Under the pieces are notes generated by a model. That model ran no database searches, had not been told where the DNA came from, and saw nothing but the letters and a program-made list of their open reading frames with translations. From Gracilinema caldarium DSM 7334 (lineage in GTDB: Bacteria; Spirochaetota; Spirochaetia; Treponematales; Breznakiellaceae), in the NCBI RefSeq assembly GCF_000219725.1, contig NC_015732.1, forward strand, positions 1,426,001-1,490,000: 64,000 nt of DNA, given 5' to 3'. How positions within the stretch are numbered: the stretch's first letter is position 1; the number at the start of each line of letters is the position of its first letter. Below, piece after piece: positions 24,973 to 35,031 of the stretch. A program made the translations under genes and the position numbers.

Positions 24973-27276
24973 ATGAAGCGACGATTAGTAACCTCTGCAT
25001 TACCTTACGTAAATAATGTTCCCCATTTGGGAAACCTGATTCAGGTTCTTTCTGCGGATGTATTTTCCCGGTTCTGCCGCTTGCGCGGGTATGATACGCT
25101 CTATGTTTGCGGCACCGATGAGTATGGTACGGCTACTGAAACAAGGGCTGCCGAAGAAGGGATCAGTCCTCGGGAACTCTGTGACCGTTATCATGCGTTA
25201 CATACCACTATTTATAAGTGGTTTAACATTGGCTTTGATAAATTCGGCCGGACTTCTACACCGATACAGACAGAAGTAGTCCAGGATATTTTTAAAAAAC
25301 TTGATGCCCAGGGCTTTATTGTGGAACGCACGATTGAACAGCTTTTTTGTGAACAGTGTAACCGGTTCCTTGCCGACCGGTATGTCCGTGGTGTCTGTCC
25401 CCATTGTGGATATGCCGATGCCCGGGGCGATCAATGTGAAAACTGCGGTAAATTATTGGATCCTACAGAGCTCAAGGAAAGCCGCTGTTCCACCTGTGGC
25501 TCACAACCCAAACTGAAATCAACAAAGCACCTGTATATCGACCTCCCCCGTATTAAAGACCGGCTGGAAGCCTGGATTGCTGAAGCTTCAGTCAAGGGCT
25601 TTTGGGCAAATAATGCAATTCAGATGACCAATGCTTGGATCAGGGATGGACTTAAAGAACGGGCTATTACCCGGGACCTTAAGTGGGGTATTCCTGTACC
25701 AAAACCGGGCTATGAAGATAAGGTGTTCTATGTGTGGTTTGATGCACCGATCGGTTACATATCCATTACGGGGAACCTAGCTGCTGACCGTGGTGAAGAC
25801 TGGCGGGCTTTTGTTGCAGATTGGTGGAAAAATCCTGATGAGGTTGAACTGTTCCAGTTTATTGGCAAGGATAATATTCCCTTCCATACGGTTATATTCC
25901 CTTCGAGCCTCCTTGGTACCGGTGAAAAATGGACGATGCTTCATCATATGTCCAGTACGGAATATCTGAACTATGAAAGCGGAAAATTCTCAAAATCCAA
26001 AGGCGTTGGTGTGTTTGGTTCCGATGCGATGGAATCGGGCATTCCTGCCGACATCTGGAGATTCTATATTTTCTATAACCGGCCTGAGAGGGCGGATGCC
26101 CTCTTTACCTGGAAGGATTTTCAGGAAAAGGTAAACGGCGAACTGATTGGTAATTTAGGGAATCTGGTAAACCGGACCCTTTCTTTTGTAAGCCGCTACT
26201 ATGATGGAAAGGTCCCTGAAGGAAAGGCAAATACCGAATTTTGGAATATGATTAAAGCCTATGAAGCCTCTATCCAGGAGAAACTAGATAGGGCAGAACT
26301 CAGGGATGCGTTTCGAACTGTCTTTGAATTATCATCCTTTGCAAATAAAACCTTCCAGGATGGAGAACCCTGGAAAAAAAGAAAGGAACAGCCAGAACAG
26401 GCTGCAAGCCTTATCCGTGATCTTTGTTATGTTGTGCGGGATTTAGCTATTTTACTGCATCCCTATATCCCTGGAAGTGCTGAAAAGCTTGCTTCTTTCT
26501 TCGGTCTTACTATTGGGAAAGATGGCCTGTCCTGGCAGGATTTGGGAAAACTTGAAGGTCTCGATACAATAGTAAAGACAGAAGTACTCTTTACAAAGCT
26601 GGAAGATGAACTCATACAAACCCTCCGGGAACGCTATTCAGGCAGTCAGAAAGAACGGTTTGAACGGGACAGAGAACAACCTAGTGGCACTCCCGCTTTG
26701 GCAGACTCAAAGGCAGCGCCTGCTCCACAGTCTCCTGTTGAGCCTGCAATCGGCCAAAAAGCAGTGTTCCCTGATGAGCCGCTTTGCCAGAAATTTGCCC
26801 GTCTTGTAGATCTACGGGTAGCAAAGATAACCCATATCGAACGGCATCCTAAGGCGGATAAACTCTATATAGAAACCCTCGATGTGGGTGGAGAAAGTCG
26901 GACCATTGTTTCAGGTCTTGTACCGTACTATAAGGAAGAGGAACTACTGGGAAAACATATTGTGGTGGTATATAACCTGAAGCCTGCCAAACTTCGTGGT
27001 GTAGAAAGTATGGGCATGCTCTTAGCTGCCTCCGCTACCCAGAGCGATGGATCTGAAATGGTTGAGGTTCTCGATGCAGGCTTTGCAGAACCGGGAACCC
27101 GAATTCAGGTTGGTACTATACCACTTTCAGAGCCCCCTGCAGAAATAGATATAGACACCTTTTTCTCTATGCCCATTGTCGCCAAGGATGGAATCATTTT
27201 GGTGGATCAACAGCCCTTAAGCTGTAATGGCCAAGCCCTGTCTACGCAACGGGTATTACAAGGCGAGGTTGGTTGA
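24973..27276 (+). CDS. metG: Methionyl-tRNA synthetase
   Basis: This class I aminoacyl-tRNA synthetase charges tRNA-Met. It carries the HIGH-type motif PHLGN near residue 17, a zinc-finger insertion with paired CxxC motifs (CEQCNRF, CPHCGY, CENCGK, CSTCGS), the KMSKS-type KFSKSKG (about residue 338) and a C-terminal EMAP-II/tRNA-binding domain beginning around residue 605 (ARLVDLRVAKITHIERHPKADKL). Length (767 aa) fits the two-domain bacterial form; the linker at 570-600 is proline/alanine-rich. It has no Shine-Dalgarno site. Its stop overlaps the next start (TGATG). Confidence 0.96.
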   Translation: MKRRLVTSALPYVNNVPHLGNLIQVLSADVFSRFCRLRGYDTLYVCGTDEYGTATETRAAEEGISPRELCDRYHALHTTIYKWFNIGFDKFGRTSTPIQTEVVQDIFKKLDAQGFIVERTIEQLFCEQCNRFLADRYVRGVCPHCGYADARGDQCENCGKLLDPTELKESRCSTCGSQPKLKSTKHLYIDLPRIKDRLEAWIAEASVKGFWANNAIQMTNAWIRDGLKERAITRDLKWGIPVPKPGYEDKVFYVWFDAPIGYISITGNLAADRGEDWRAFVADWWKNPDEVELFQFIGKDNIPFHTVIFPSSLLGTGEKWTMLHHMSSTEYLNYESGKFSKSKGVGVFGSDAMESGIPADIWRFYIFYNRPERADALFTWKDFQEKVNGELIGNLGNLVNRTLSFVSRYYDGKVPEGKANTEFWNMIKAYEASIQEKLDRAELRDAFRTVFELSSFANKTFQDGEPWKKRKEQPEQAASLIRDLCYVVRDLAILLHPYIPGSAEKLASFFGLTIGKDGLSWQDLGKLEGLDTIVKTEVLFTKLEDELIQTLRERYSGSQKERFERDREQPSGTPALADSKAAPAPQSPVEPAIGQKAVFPDEPLCQKFARLVDLRVAKITHIERHPKADKLYIETLDVGGESRTIVSGLVPYYKEEELLGKHIVVVYNLKPAKLRGVESMGMLLAASATQSDGSEMVEVLDAGFAEPGTRIQVGTIPLSEPPAEIDIDTFFSMPIVAKDGIILVDQQPLSCNGQALSTQRVLQGEVG

Positions 27277-28379
27277 TGCCCGATGCGGCAGTTACATTGA
27301 TACGCTCCGTAACACCTACCGATTTAGGGCGGTGTGACGGAGCAAAAAGCTTTTTACAATCCGGTTTTTGGGGAAGTTTTAAGGCTCGATTCGGCTGGAA
27401 TGCCCGGTCATTTCTTGTTGATTGGGGCGAAGGGGGAAAGTTACCCCTTCTTGTCATAAGGCGTCGCTTAGCACCGGGTGTTTCTTTTGCCTATGTTCCG
27501 CTTGGCCCAGAATTGCCAGATCAATTTTCGGAAGCAGATTCAAATCGTAACCAAGCTCTTCTAGAATTGGCCCTTATTTTAAAAAAAGAACTTCCCCATG
27601 ATACAGCCTTTATTCGCTTTGATCCACCATGGTATGTCACTGGTGAAGGAATAGCTCCACTTCCATTCCCAAAACCCTTTATACGCTCTGGAGCGGATGT
27701 TCAACCCCCCGATACAGTCATTATCGATATCAGCAAAGATGAAGAAAGTATCCTTTCAGCTATGAAACCAAAATGGCGTTATAACATCAGACTGGCAGAG
27801 AAAAAAGGGGTAAGAGTAACCAGACAGGATGAAGCCGGTTTGGAAGTCTTTTACGAACTTTATAAAACAACGGCACGGCGCGATAAAATAGCTATTCATG
27901 GCATTGACTATTACCGTACCCTTTTCCAGCATAGCCGTGAGTATCGGGATGGTAACCAGGATATACGGCTATATTTAGCAGAACATGAAGGTGATGCCTT
28001 GGCCGCAATTATCGTTCTATTCCGTGGAGAGGAGGCTACCTATTTATATGGAGCTTCATCGGATATAAAACGCAACCTTATGGCACCCTATGCACTCCAA
28101 TGGAAAGCAATACAAGATGCCCATGCACGGGGTTGTTTTCGTTATGATTTGTTTGGTATTCCGCCGGAAGAAAATCCGTTGCATCCTATGGCAGGACTCT
28201 ACCGGTTTAAGACAGGATTTGGAGGAATGATTATACATCGTCCCGGAAGCTGGGACTTTGCATATAAACCACTTATTACCCAGGTCTTCCGTTTTGCGGA
28301 AGCTTCAAGAAAAAAAATTCGTTCTTTAAAAAAAGCGATGCGTTCTCTGCGACGGGGACAATCCATGAGGAGCCTATGA
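27276..28379 (+). CDS. FemA/B-like aminoacyltransferase (GNAT-fold)
   Basis: The protein resembles FemABX peptidoglycan-bridge transferases: MKPKWRYNIRLAEKKGV, DIRLYLAEHEGDALAAIIVLF, YLYGASSDIKRNLMAPYAL and YDLFGIPPEENPLHPMAGLYRFKTGFGG in family order. Such enzymes add amino acids from aminoacyl-tRNA to lipid-linked peptidoglycan precursors; in a spirochaete the acceptor is unknown. The ATG at 27276 overlaps the metG stop, and its own stop overlaps the rnz start. Confidence 0.82.
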   Translation: MPDAAVTLIRSVTPTDLGRCDGAKSFLQSGFWGSFKARFGWNARSFLVDWGEGGKLPLLVIRRRLAPGVSFAYVPLGPELPDQFSEADSNRNQALLELALILKKELPHDTAFIRFDPPWYVTGEGIAPLPFPKPFIRSGADVQPPDTVIIDISKDEESILSAMKPKWRYNIRLAEKKGVRVTRQDEAGLEVFYELYKTTARRDKIAIHGIDYYRTLFQHSREYRDGNQDIRLYLAEHEGDALAAIIVLFRGEEATYLYGASSDIKRNLMAPYALQWKAIQDAHARGCFRYDLFGIPPEENPLHPMAGLYRFKTGFGGMIIHRPGSWDFAYKPLITQVFRFAEASRKKIRSLKKAMRSLRRGQSMRSL

Positions 28380-29305
28380 ACTTAGAAGCCTTTATTCTTG
28401 GTACCGGCGGTATGATGCCTCTGCCGAACCGATTTCTTACCTCGGTCCTCTTGCGGCGTGAAGGAGAGCTTTTTCTGTTCGATGGAGGAGAAGGCACTCA
28501 AGTATCCTTACGAAAATTGAATCTACGGTGGAAAAAAATTTCCGCAATATTCATCAGCCATACCCATGCAGATCATGTTACCGGTTTACCTGGCATTCTT
28601 ATGCTTTCTTCGCAGGTGGACCGGGATGATCCTCTTACTATTATCGGTCCCCCAAAAATTGCAGAATACATTGAGTCGAGTCGACGGGTGCTCGATATGT
28701 ATATCAACTATGATATTGTGGTTAAGGAAATAACCGAACCTGGTATTGTGTATGAGGGAGAGCATTTTCATATCCGGGCTTTCCCCTTACGGCATACTAA
28801 GCCCTGTGTGGGGTATGTATTTGAAGAAGATCCACGGCCCGGGGCTTTCCATCCGGAAAAAGCTGAGGCCCTTAAGGTTCCCCGGGGCCCACTTTGGTCT
28901 AAGCTCCAGAATGGAGAACCAGTGGTATCCAGCGATGGGGCCATGGTTTATCCAGAACAGGTTATGGGTGAAAAGCGGAAGGGACGAAAATTTTCCTATG
29001 TTACCGATACCCTTGCATTCCCAGAAATTGCATCGGAAGTAGCTAATTCAGATCTATTTGTTTGTGAAGGCATGTTCGAACGGGACCTCCTTGAAAGTGC
29101 GAAGGAAAAAAAACACATGACCGCTGAACAGGCCGCACAAATCGCTGTCCAGGCTGGGGGGATAAAAAAACTTGCCCTCATTCATTATAGTCCTCGCTAT
29201 ACAGAACATAATTTAAAACAGCTTTTAAAGGAAGCTCAGGCCATATTCCCCGATACGGTACTTTCCCGGGACCGGGCGGTGTTTCCCATTGAATATGAAG
29301 ATTAA
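28376..29305 (+). CDS. rnz: Ribonuclease Z
   Basis: This metallo-beta-lactamase-fold endonuclease trims tRNA 3' trailers. The HTHADHVTGLPG motif (about residues 62-73) provides zinc ligands, with further ligands in FPLRHTKPCVGYVFEE, TDTLA and LIHYSPRY. Length (309 aa) matches bacterial RNase Z. It is translated by ATGA overlap after the FemAB-like gene. Confidence 0.92.
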   Translation: MNLEAFILGTGGMMPLPNRFLTSVLLRREGELFLFDGGEGTQVSLRKLNLRWKKISAIFISHTHADHVTGLPGILMLSSQVDRDDPLTIIGPPKIAEYIESSRRVLDMYINYDIVVKEITEPGIVYEGEHFHIRAFPLRHTKPCVGYVFEEDPRPGAFHPEKAEALKVPRGPLWSKLQNGEPVVSSDGAMVYPEQVMGEKRKGRKFSYVTDTLAFPEIASEVANSDLFVCEGMFERDLLESAKEKKHMTAEQAAQIAVQAGGIKKLALIHYSPRYTEHNLKQLLKEAQAIFPDTVLSRDRAVFPIEYED

Positions 29306-29377
29306 AATACCCAAGGGATAACCTGTAACCATTTATCAATTAATTTTTTTCTTATCTTTTAGGATAGGAGAAGCAAC

Positions 29378-30349
29378 ATGATAGAAGTACAACATCTGTC
29401 TAAACAGTATGGCAATGTACAGGCTGTCCGCGATGTATCCTTTCAGGTAGGCACAGGACAGGTTATTGGACTTCTGGGACCAAACGGTGCTGGCAAAACC
29501 ACCATTATGAAAATCCTTACAGGGTATCATTTCCCGAGCTCTGGAGTCGCCTACATCGACGGGCTTTCGGTAGAGGATTACCCTGAAGAAATTAAGAAAA
29601 AGATCGGGTACCTTCCAGAAAATGCACCGTCCTATGGGGATCTTACGCCCCTTGAGTACCTCTCCTTTGTGGCAGAGGCCCGTCAGCTACCAAAAGAAAA
29701 ACGACAAAACCGTATCAACGAAGTAATGGCCCTCTGTTCTATACAGGAGGTCAGGAACAAACCTATCGAGACCCTCTCTAAGGGATATCGTCAGCGACTT
29801 GGACTGGCTCAGGCTATCATTCATGATCCGGCTATACTCATTTTAGATGAGCCAACCACAGGGCTTGACCCTAACCAGATTCTCGAGATTCGTTCTCTCA
29901 TCCGAGAACTTGGAAAAAGCAAAACCGTCATTCTTTCTACACATATATTGCAGGAAGTGGAAGCGGTCTGTTCCCAGGTAATCATCATCCATCAAGGGCG
30001 TATTGCAGCCCAGGGTACCAGTGTTGAAATTGGCCGAACTCTGAAAGGCCAAGACAGCTGGAAGTTAGCACTCAGGGGCAACCTGCCTCAGCAGCTTCCA
30101 CAAAATGTCATTTTCAATGATAAAAAGTTTATTATACAGACCCAATCCAGATCTGGCGACGGTACAATTTCCATTTCAATTAGTTATATTGATGAATCTA
30201 CAATGGATATCAAAGATCCCCAGTTAATAGGTGAAACCATTTTTGATTGGGTCGTTGCCCAGGGGTATAAAATCATCCACATGGAGCATCAGAAGGTAAG
30301 CCTGGAAGATATTTTTGTACAGCTTACCAAGGAAGGAGACGCTAAATGA
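29378..30349 (+). CDS. ABC transporter ATP-binding protein (GldA-like)
   Basis: This ABC ATPase has Walker [10 protein letters not shown] (about residue 36), signature [14 protein letters not shown], Walker [15 protein letters not shown] and the switch His in [11 protein letters not shown], plus a regulatory C-terminal tail of about 90 residues. With the next three genes it forms a cluster of the GldA-GldF-GldG-DUF4340 type, an ABC-2 exporter known from gliding Bacteroidetes but widespread in non-gliding bacteria including spirochaetes. AGGAGAAG precedes the ATG. Its substrate is unknown. Confidence 0.9.
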   Translation: MIEVQHLSKQYGNVQAVRDVSFQVGTGQVIGLLGPNGAGKTTIMKILTGYHFPSSGVAYIDGLSVEDYPEEIKKKIGYLPENAPSYGDLTPLEYLSFVAEARQLPKEKRQNRINEVMALCSIQEVRNKPIETLSKGYRQRLGLAQAIIHDPAILILDEPTTGLDPNQILEIRSLIRELGKSKTVILSTHILQEVEAVCSQVIIIHQGRIAAQGTSVEIGRTLKGQDSWKLALRGNLPQQLPQNVIFNDKKFIIQTQSRSGDGTISISISYIDESTMDIKDPQLIGETIFDWVVAQGYKIIHMEHQKVSLEDIFVQLTKEGDAK

Positions 30350-31080
30350 AAGGCCTTTCATCCCAAACAATAGCCCTTGCAAAAAAGGAACTCTCTTCCG
30401 CTTTACATAGTCCTGCAACCTATGGAGTGTGGGTATTCTTTTTGTTATTTATGAGTATTACCTTTTTTTATCTGCAAAAGTTTTTCAGTCTTGATACCGC
30501 ATCGTTGCGTCCCTATTTTTCCGTAATTCCCTTGGTATATACCTTGCTTATACCGGCTATTACCATGAAAAGCTGGGCAGAAGAACGTAAAACCGGTACA
30601 GCGGAGCTTCTTTTAACGATGCCCTTTTCAGAATGGGATTTAGTTTTAGGTAAATTCCTTTCATCATTCATCATACTGATTATTGCATTACTGCTATCCC
30701 TTGGCATACCTATGAGTCTATTGCCATTGGGTGCTTTTGATCTGGGGGTTATCTTCAGTGAATATATAGGAGCCCTCCTCCTTGGGATGACAGCATTGGC
30801 ATTAGGGCTTTTATTTTCAGCAATCGCCAAAAATCAGATTAGTGCCTTTCTGGGCGGTGTGGTAGTTCTGCTTGTCATGATGCTGCTTAATCAAATTACC
30901 ACCATCATGGATCTTCCAAGGGTGATTGCAGATATAGTGAACTATCTGTCATTAGCCTTTCATTTTGAAAGTTTTGCAAGGGGGATACTGGATAGCAGGG
31001 ATATATTGTATTTTCTGCTGGTTACATGCTTGTGTTTGTTCATCAACACCAGGGTCTTACTGTTTAGGAAATGGAGATAG
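30346..31080 (+). CDS. ABC-2 type permease (GldF-like)
   Basis: The protein (244 aa) has six predicted membrane segments and typical ABC-2 stretches: LAKKELSSALHSPATYG, VYTLLIPAITMKSWAEERKTGTAELLLTMP and LGLLFSAIAKNQISAF. It forms the membrane channel with the upstream ATPase, overlapping it by ATGA. Confidence 0.9.
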   Translation: MKGLSSQTIALAKKELSSALHSPATYGVWVFFLLFMSITFFYLQKFFSLDTASLRPYFSVIPLVYTLLIPAITMKSWAEERKTGTAELLLTMPFSEWDLVLGKFLSSFIILIIALLLSLGIPMSLLPLGAFDLGVIFSEYIGALLLGMTALALGLLFSAIAKNQISAFLGGVVVLLVMMLLNQITTIMDLPRVIADIVNYLSLAFHFESFARGILDSRDILYFLLVTCLCLFINTRVLLFRKWR

Positions 31081-31083
31081 ATT

Positions 31084-32700
31084 ATGAAAAAACGACAGGC
31101 TGTTCTCATAACAATTTTAACATTGATTGTCATACTGCTTGGTATTCTTAATGCTCAGCGGCTGTATGTTCGTTTTGATATTACGAAAAATAAATCCTAT
31201 ACCCTTTCAGCGGTGTCTAAAAATCTTTACAAGGAAATTCCTGAACAGGTTACCATAACCTATTATGTCTCGGATAAACTGGTAAAGATGCACCCGGTTC
31301 CCGGAGAAATTCAGGATCTGCTTCATGAGTATGTAGCCCAATCAAAAGGGAAAATCCGCCTCTTCGTAAAAGACCCGGTGAAAGCGGGAGTCGTTGTAGC
31401 GGTGGAACGGCTTGGCATACAACCCCAGCAGATACAAACCGTTGAACAGGATCAGGCCAGTGTGGCTACTGTGTATACAGGTATTGTTATTGAGTACCTG
31501 GATAAGACAGAGGTTTTACCAGTGGTCTTTTCTCTCGAAACCCTGGAGTATGATCTCACGTCACGAATACGGAACCTGGTAAAAAATACGGAGCGACAGG
31601 TAGGAGTGCTTGTTGCCGATGCAGATAAAAGCTGGTCCAATGATTATCAGTATGTTGATAAGATTCTGCAAAAAGCCGGCTATAAGGTTCGGCAGCTTTA
31701 TAGGGGCGATGAAATTCCCGAGAGTCTTTCAGCAGTCTTTGTATTTGGTGGTGCAGCGGCTCTTGATGAATGGGATCTTTACCGCCTTGACTATTATCTG
31801 CAAAGGGGAGGAAAAATCCTCTATGCAGTAGATGGTGTGTTTGTCGACTCCCGATCTAACTTACAGGCCCGAGCTATAGAAGACAAGGGCTTGCTCCGTA
31901 TGCTTGAAACCTATGGTGTGAGGTTAGATACAAAGCTTGTGCTGGATAAAGCAAACCTTACTATCCCTTATCAGTCTATGAATATGTCAGGGATGGTTCA
32001 GGTAAAGCTTGTACGCTATCCCCATTGGGTAGTAGTACTGCCCCAGAACAGCAACAGTAAACATCCTCTCACAGCCCGGTTTGATGGTCTCGACCTCTTT
32101 TGGGCAAGTCCCCTCACCGTAAATCCACCAGCAGGAGTATCAGGGGATAGGCTTTTCAGCAGTACAAAAGAAGCATGGCTTATGACCAAGGATTTCATTA
32201 CCAATCCCGATATGGAATCCGTTTTTACCAATGAAGCAAGTTCTACCAGGGGACAATATACCTTAGGTGTCAGTCTGTCAGGGACCTTTCCCAGTTATTT
32301 CCTAGGAAAAAAGAAACCGGTTAAAGAAGGTTCTAAGGATATGCTTCCTGATCTGCCGAGTGAACCAAAGACAGGACGAATCATCGTGATTGGGGACAGT
32401 GAGTTCCCTACTAATTTGGTACAATATACCAACAGCAACCAGAATCTCGAATTTCTTGTTCAGGCGGCAGACTGGCTTGCAAGTGATGATGATATTCTGT
32501 CTATCCGTACGAGACTTCCTGTCAGTGGGCGACTCAACAAAATAAGTGACCCCATTGAGCGGGCACAGGCTATACTGATGAGTCAACTTATCAATATGAT
32601 TATTATTCCCCTCCTTGTTATTGGCTATGGAGTGTTCCGAATTATGAGGAGAAAGGCAAGATTACAAAACCAGGAGGCTCGAAATGCAGTATCAGCGTAA
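31084..32700 (+). CDS. GldG-like ABC auxiliary protein
   Basis: One N-terminal membrane helix is followed by a GldG/DUF7088-type extracytoplasmic domain (RLYVRFDITKNKSYTLSAVS; EQVTITYYVSDKLV), a Rossmann-like region (VFVFGGAAALDEWDLYRLDYY; IIVIGDSEFPTN) and a C-terminal membrane helix. This matches the auxiliary subunit of Gld-type transporters. Length 538 aa. GGAGATAG precedes the ATG. Confidence 0.87.
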   Translation: MKKRQAVLITILTLIVILLGILNAQRLYVRFDITKNKSYTLSAVSKNLYKEIPEQVTITYYVSDKLVKMHPVPGEIQDLLHEYVAQSKGKIRLFVKDPVKAGVVVAVERLGIQPQQIQTVEQDQASVATVYTGIVIEYLDKTEVLPVVFSLETLEYDLTSRIRNLVKNTERQVGVLVADADKSWSNDYQYVDKILQKAGYKVRQLYRGDEIPESLSAVFVFGGAAALDEWDLYRLDYYLQRGGKILYAVDGVFVDSRSNLQARAIEDKGLLRMLETYGVRLDTKLVLDKANLTIPYQSMNMSGMVQVKLVRYPHWVVVLPQNSNSKHPLTARFDGLDLFWASPLTVNPPAGVSGDRLFSSTKEAWLMTKDFITNPDMESVFTNEASSTRGQYTLGVSLSGTFPSYFLGKKKPVKEGSKDMLPDLPSEPKTGRIIVIGDSEFPTNLVQYTNSNQNLEFLVQAADWLASDDDILSIRTRLPVSGRLNKISDPIERAQAILMSQLINMIIIPLLVIGYGVFRIMRRKARLQNQEARNAVSA

Positions 32701-33655
32701 AATACAAATACTCGGTACCATGATTATCATTCTTTCTGTAACTTTACTCAGTTCTTTTATCTTTAATCCCGAAGCCCGTTCTGTGCGTCAAGCTACGGGG
32801 GTATTACTGGATCCCAAAAAAATACAGAATATCACTAAAATAGAAATCAAGGGACCGACCAAATCTGCCTTAACATTTATTAAAAGAACTGGTTTATGGT
32901 ATGCAATCCGGGACGGTAAAGAATATCCTGTTAAAAACGAACGTATCGGTGACTTCCTCAAACCCTTTAGTAAGCCATCTTTCCTTCCTCAAAGAGCATC
33001 TTCAGCTCAAACCCATGAACGGCTCGGCCTGGGAACGGCATCAGCAAGCCGGGTTACCTTCTGGGGAGAAGATACAGAAAAGCCTGTGCTCGATATGTAT
33101 TTTGGTTCCATGGATGCTACAGGCAAGGAAATCTATTTCCGTTTCTCCGATTCAGATAGTGTTAAATCTATAGAGGACCGTTTCAGTTCCTATATCCAGA
33201 GCAGTCCCCAATCCTGGTATGACCTTAGGATATTTCCCCAGTCTGGTAATCAGGGGATGAAACCAGAATTGATTCAACGTATTATCTGGACCTTAGATTC
33301 AAACGTCGGCTTTAGCATCAGTAGGTCTGGTCCTGCCAATTGGGTTGGAAAAGAAGATAATCTTGAAGGTAAAGAGCTCGATACCAATAAGATAGATACC
33401 TTTCTCCAAGATCTGATAAATGCCACTGGTGATGATTTTACTGAAATAACAAATCAGAGTGCAAAAGTAAATCAGGTGACCATTACTGCAGAACTTGGAG
33501 ATGGAAGAACAAAAAAAGTAACTATCCGCTCTGATCCTGAAACCAAGTCCCACTGGGCCACAAGTTCTGACACTCCCTATACCTATACATTGTCTGAATG
33601 GCAGTACAACAGATTAGTAAAGGAACGTAATTATTTTATAAAATCTGAAAAATAG
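32684..33655 (+). CDS. DUF4340 domain protein
   Basis: After one membrane helix (about 8-28), the extracytoplasmic part carries DUF4340 features: NITKIEIKGPTKSALTF, WYAIRDGKEYPVKNERI and FYFGS-type segments, repeated in the second half. DUF4340 proteins regularly close GldA/F/G clusters. AGGAGG lies six bases before the ATG, which is inside the end of the gldG-like gene (17-base overlap). Confidence 0.85.
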   Translation: MQYQRKIQILGTMIIILSVTLLSSFIFNPEARSVRQATGVLLDPKKIQNITKIEIKGPTKSALTFIKRTGLWYAIRDGKEYPVKNERIGDFLKPFSKPSFLPQRASSAQTHERLGLGTASASRVTFWGEDTEKPVLDMYFGSMDATGKEIYFRFSDSDSVKSIEDRFSSYIQSSPQSWYDLRIFPQSGNQGMKPELIQRIIWTLDSNVGFSISRSGPANWVGKEDNLEGKELDTNKIDTFLQDLINATGDDFTEITNQSAKVNQVTITAELGDGRTKKVTIRSDPETKSHWATSSDTPYTYTLSEWQYNRLVKERNYFIKSEK

Positions 33656-33687
33656 GGAACCTGCACCGTTAATAAGTTTAATTAATC

Positions 33688-33719
33688 CAAGGGGCTCATA
33701 AAGAGCTCCTTGTTGTATT
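33688..33719. terminator. Bidirectional terminator between the DUF4340 and GGDEF-like genes
   Basis: A ten-base stem CAAGGGGCTC / GAGCTCCTTG with one wobble and a five-base ATAAA loop is followed by TTGTATT. It lies between convergent genes. Confidence 0.7.
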
Positions 33720-33724
33720 GAGGA

Positions 33725-34936
33725 TTATGTTCTCTTGGAAATAAAAGCTCGATACCGTTCAGGATCACTTTTAAAAGCAACAATTGGTGAATTACTATCT
33801 TCAAGAGCCTTTTCAAATGCCCGTGTAGCTTCAAGTAAAAGCCGATCCGCTTCGATTAATCTTCCTGAGCGGGAACTTAAACCTATAGCCCAACGAGCCT
33901 TTATAAGGATTTCAGAGTTAATTTTAGAAAATAGTTTATTTCGGAACTCTTCTGCCATTTTAAAACTATGGTCCAGATCAATATTAGGCAGGAGTATGCA
34001 AAATCCTTGTCCTTTCCATTCAAAAATAAGATCACGGAAGGTAAAAAACGCTACAATCTGGTCTGCAATATTTTTAAAAAGATCAGGGTAAGCTGAAAAA
34101 CTCAAGTCCGGAAAGGCAATAATCATTACAGTCAGATCCTGTTCAAAAGATGCACTGCGATGCAGTTCAGCTTCCAAACGTTCTTGGGTATAATCCTCCC
34201 AACTGACCGAAAGTAAAGGAGTATAAAGCCCCCGGGGTGTTCCATCGGCGCAGTCCGAATTATGGTCAGCAATAGGTGGGGAGAAATCTTGTGTATCCAG
34301 TTTGGGTATTTCAAAGGGCATTTCTTCATCTAACAGGATTGAGGAGCCTCGTGTCGATGTGGATTCCCTATCCATACTTTGGGCGGTATATGGTTCTGAT
34401 GATGTGTCTGATAATGTTTTTAATGAGGAGAAGGCAATAGTCCCAACCGCAAGTACCAGAGCGATAAGAACAGTAATCAGACTGTTGATGAGAATTTTGT
34501 GAATCAATACAAAATCGATCTCTTCAGCCACCGCACTTATGGTAATATTTCGATATCCTTCTACCATGATAGGACGGATAAGAGGAGGTTTTGACAATCC
34601 AAAGGTATCGGTGAAGGTGGGGTCTCCAGTATTCCACTGAAGATATCCAGGTTTTTTTTCTAGTGCATACATGACACCGTTACTATCAGAAATGATGACA
34701 GCCATTAGTGTTCGAGATGTTTCCAGGGTGTCTTTCACAGCTTCACGGAAAGGATCCGACATAAAACCAAGAGCCGCAGCTGCAGTAGCCCTATCGGATA
34801 ATAAGAGAAAATCCTGCTGAGCCTTTACTTTTCTCTCTGAAATAGATTGAGAAATGGTAACAATTGCAAATACAATGGCTACCATATACAAAAAACCGCA
34901 AATCAGGGCTACAATTGAAGTATACTTGGTTCGCAT
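33725..34936 (-). CDS. Membrane protein with degenerate GGDEF-like C-terminal domain
   Basis: Two membrane segments (about 8-30 and 150-170) enclose an extracytoplasmic sensor-like domain, and a low-complexity linker leads to a C-terminal domain (about 255-395) that has the nucleotidyl-cyclase pattern: an ELHRSASFEQDLTVMII start and EWKGQGFCILLPNIDLDHSFKMAEEFRNKL where GGDEF would fall. The GGDEF loop is replaced by WKGQG, so cyclic-di-GMP synthesis is unlikely. There is no Shine-Dalgarno site; TATAAT lies six bases before the ATG. Confidence 0.6.
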   Translation of the reverse strand: MRTKYTSIVALICGFLYMVAIVFAIVTISQSISERKVKAQQDFLLLSDRATAAAALGFMSDPFREAVKDTLETSRTLMAVIISDSNGVMYALEKKPGYLQWNTGDPTFTDTFGLSKPPLIRPIMVEGYRNITISAVAEEIDFVLIHKILINSLITVLIALVLAVGTIAFSSLKTLSDTSSEPYTAQSMDRESTSTRGSSILLDEEMPFEIPKLDTQDFSPPIADHNSDCADGTPRGLYTPLLSVSWEDYTQERLEAELHRSASFEQDLTVMIIAFPDLSFSAYPDLFKNIADQIVAFFTFRDLIFEWKGQGFCILLPNIDLDHSFKMAEEFRNKLFSKINSEILIKARWAIGLSSRSGRLIEADRLLLEATRAFEKALEDSNSPIVAFKSDPERYRAFISKRT

Positions 34937-34942
34937 AGTTTC

Positions 34943-34948
34943 ATTATA
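34943..34948 (-). promoter_or_regulatory. Consensus -10 element of the GGDEF-like gene
   Basis: A perfect TATAAT (minus strand) ends six bases before the ATG at 34936, so the start codon is the predicted transcript start. The -35 region is poor. Confidence 0.5.
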
Positions 34949-35031
34949 TACGTTTTTTTTATTACATGCTAGAATAATGACACCGATTTTAAAGAATCTT
35001 ATATTTCTGAAATCATCCTAAGGAGCGTTGT

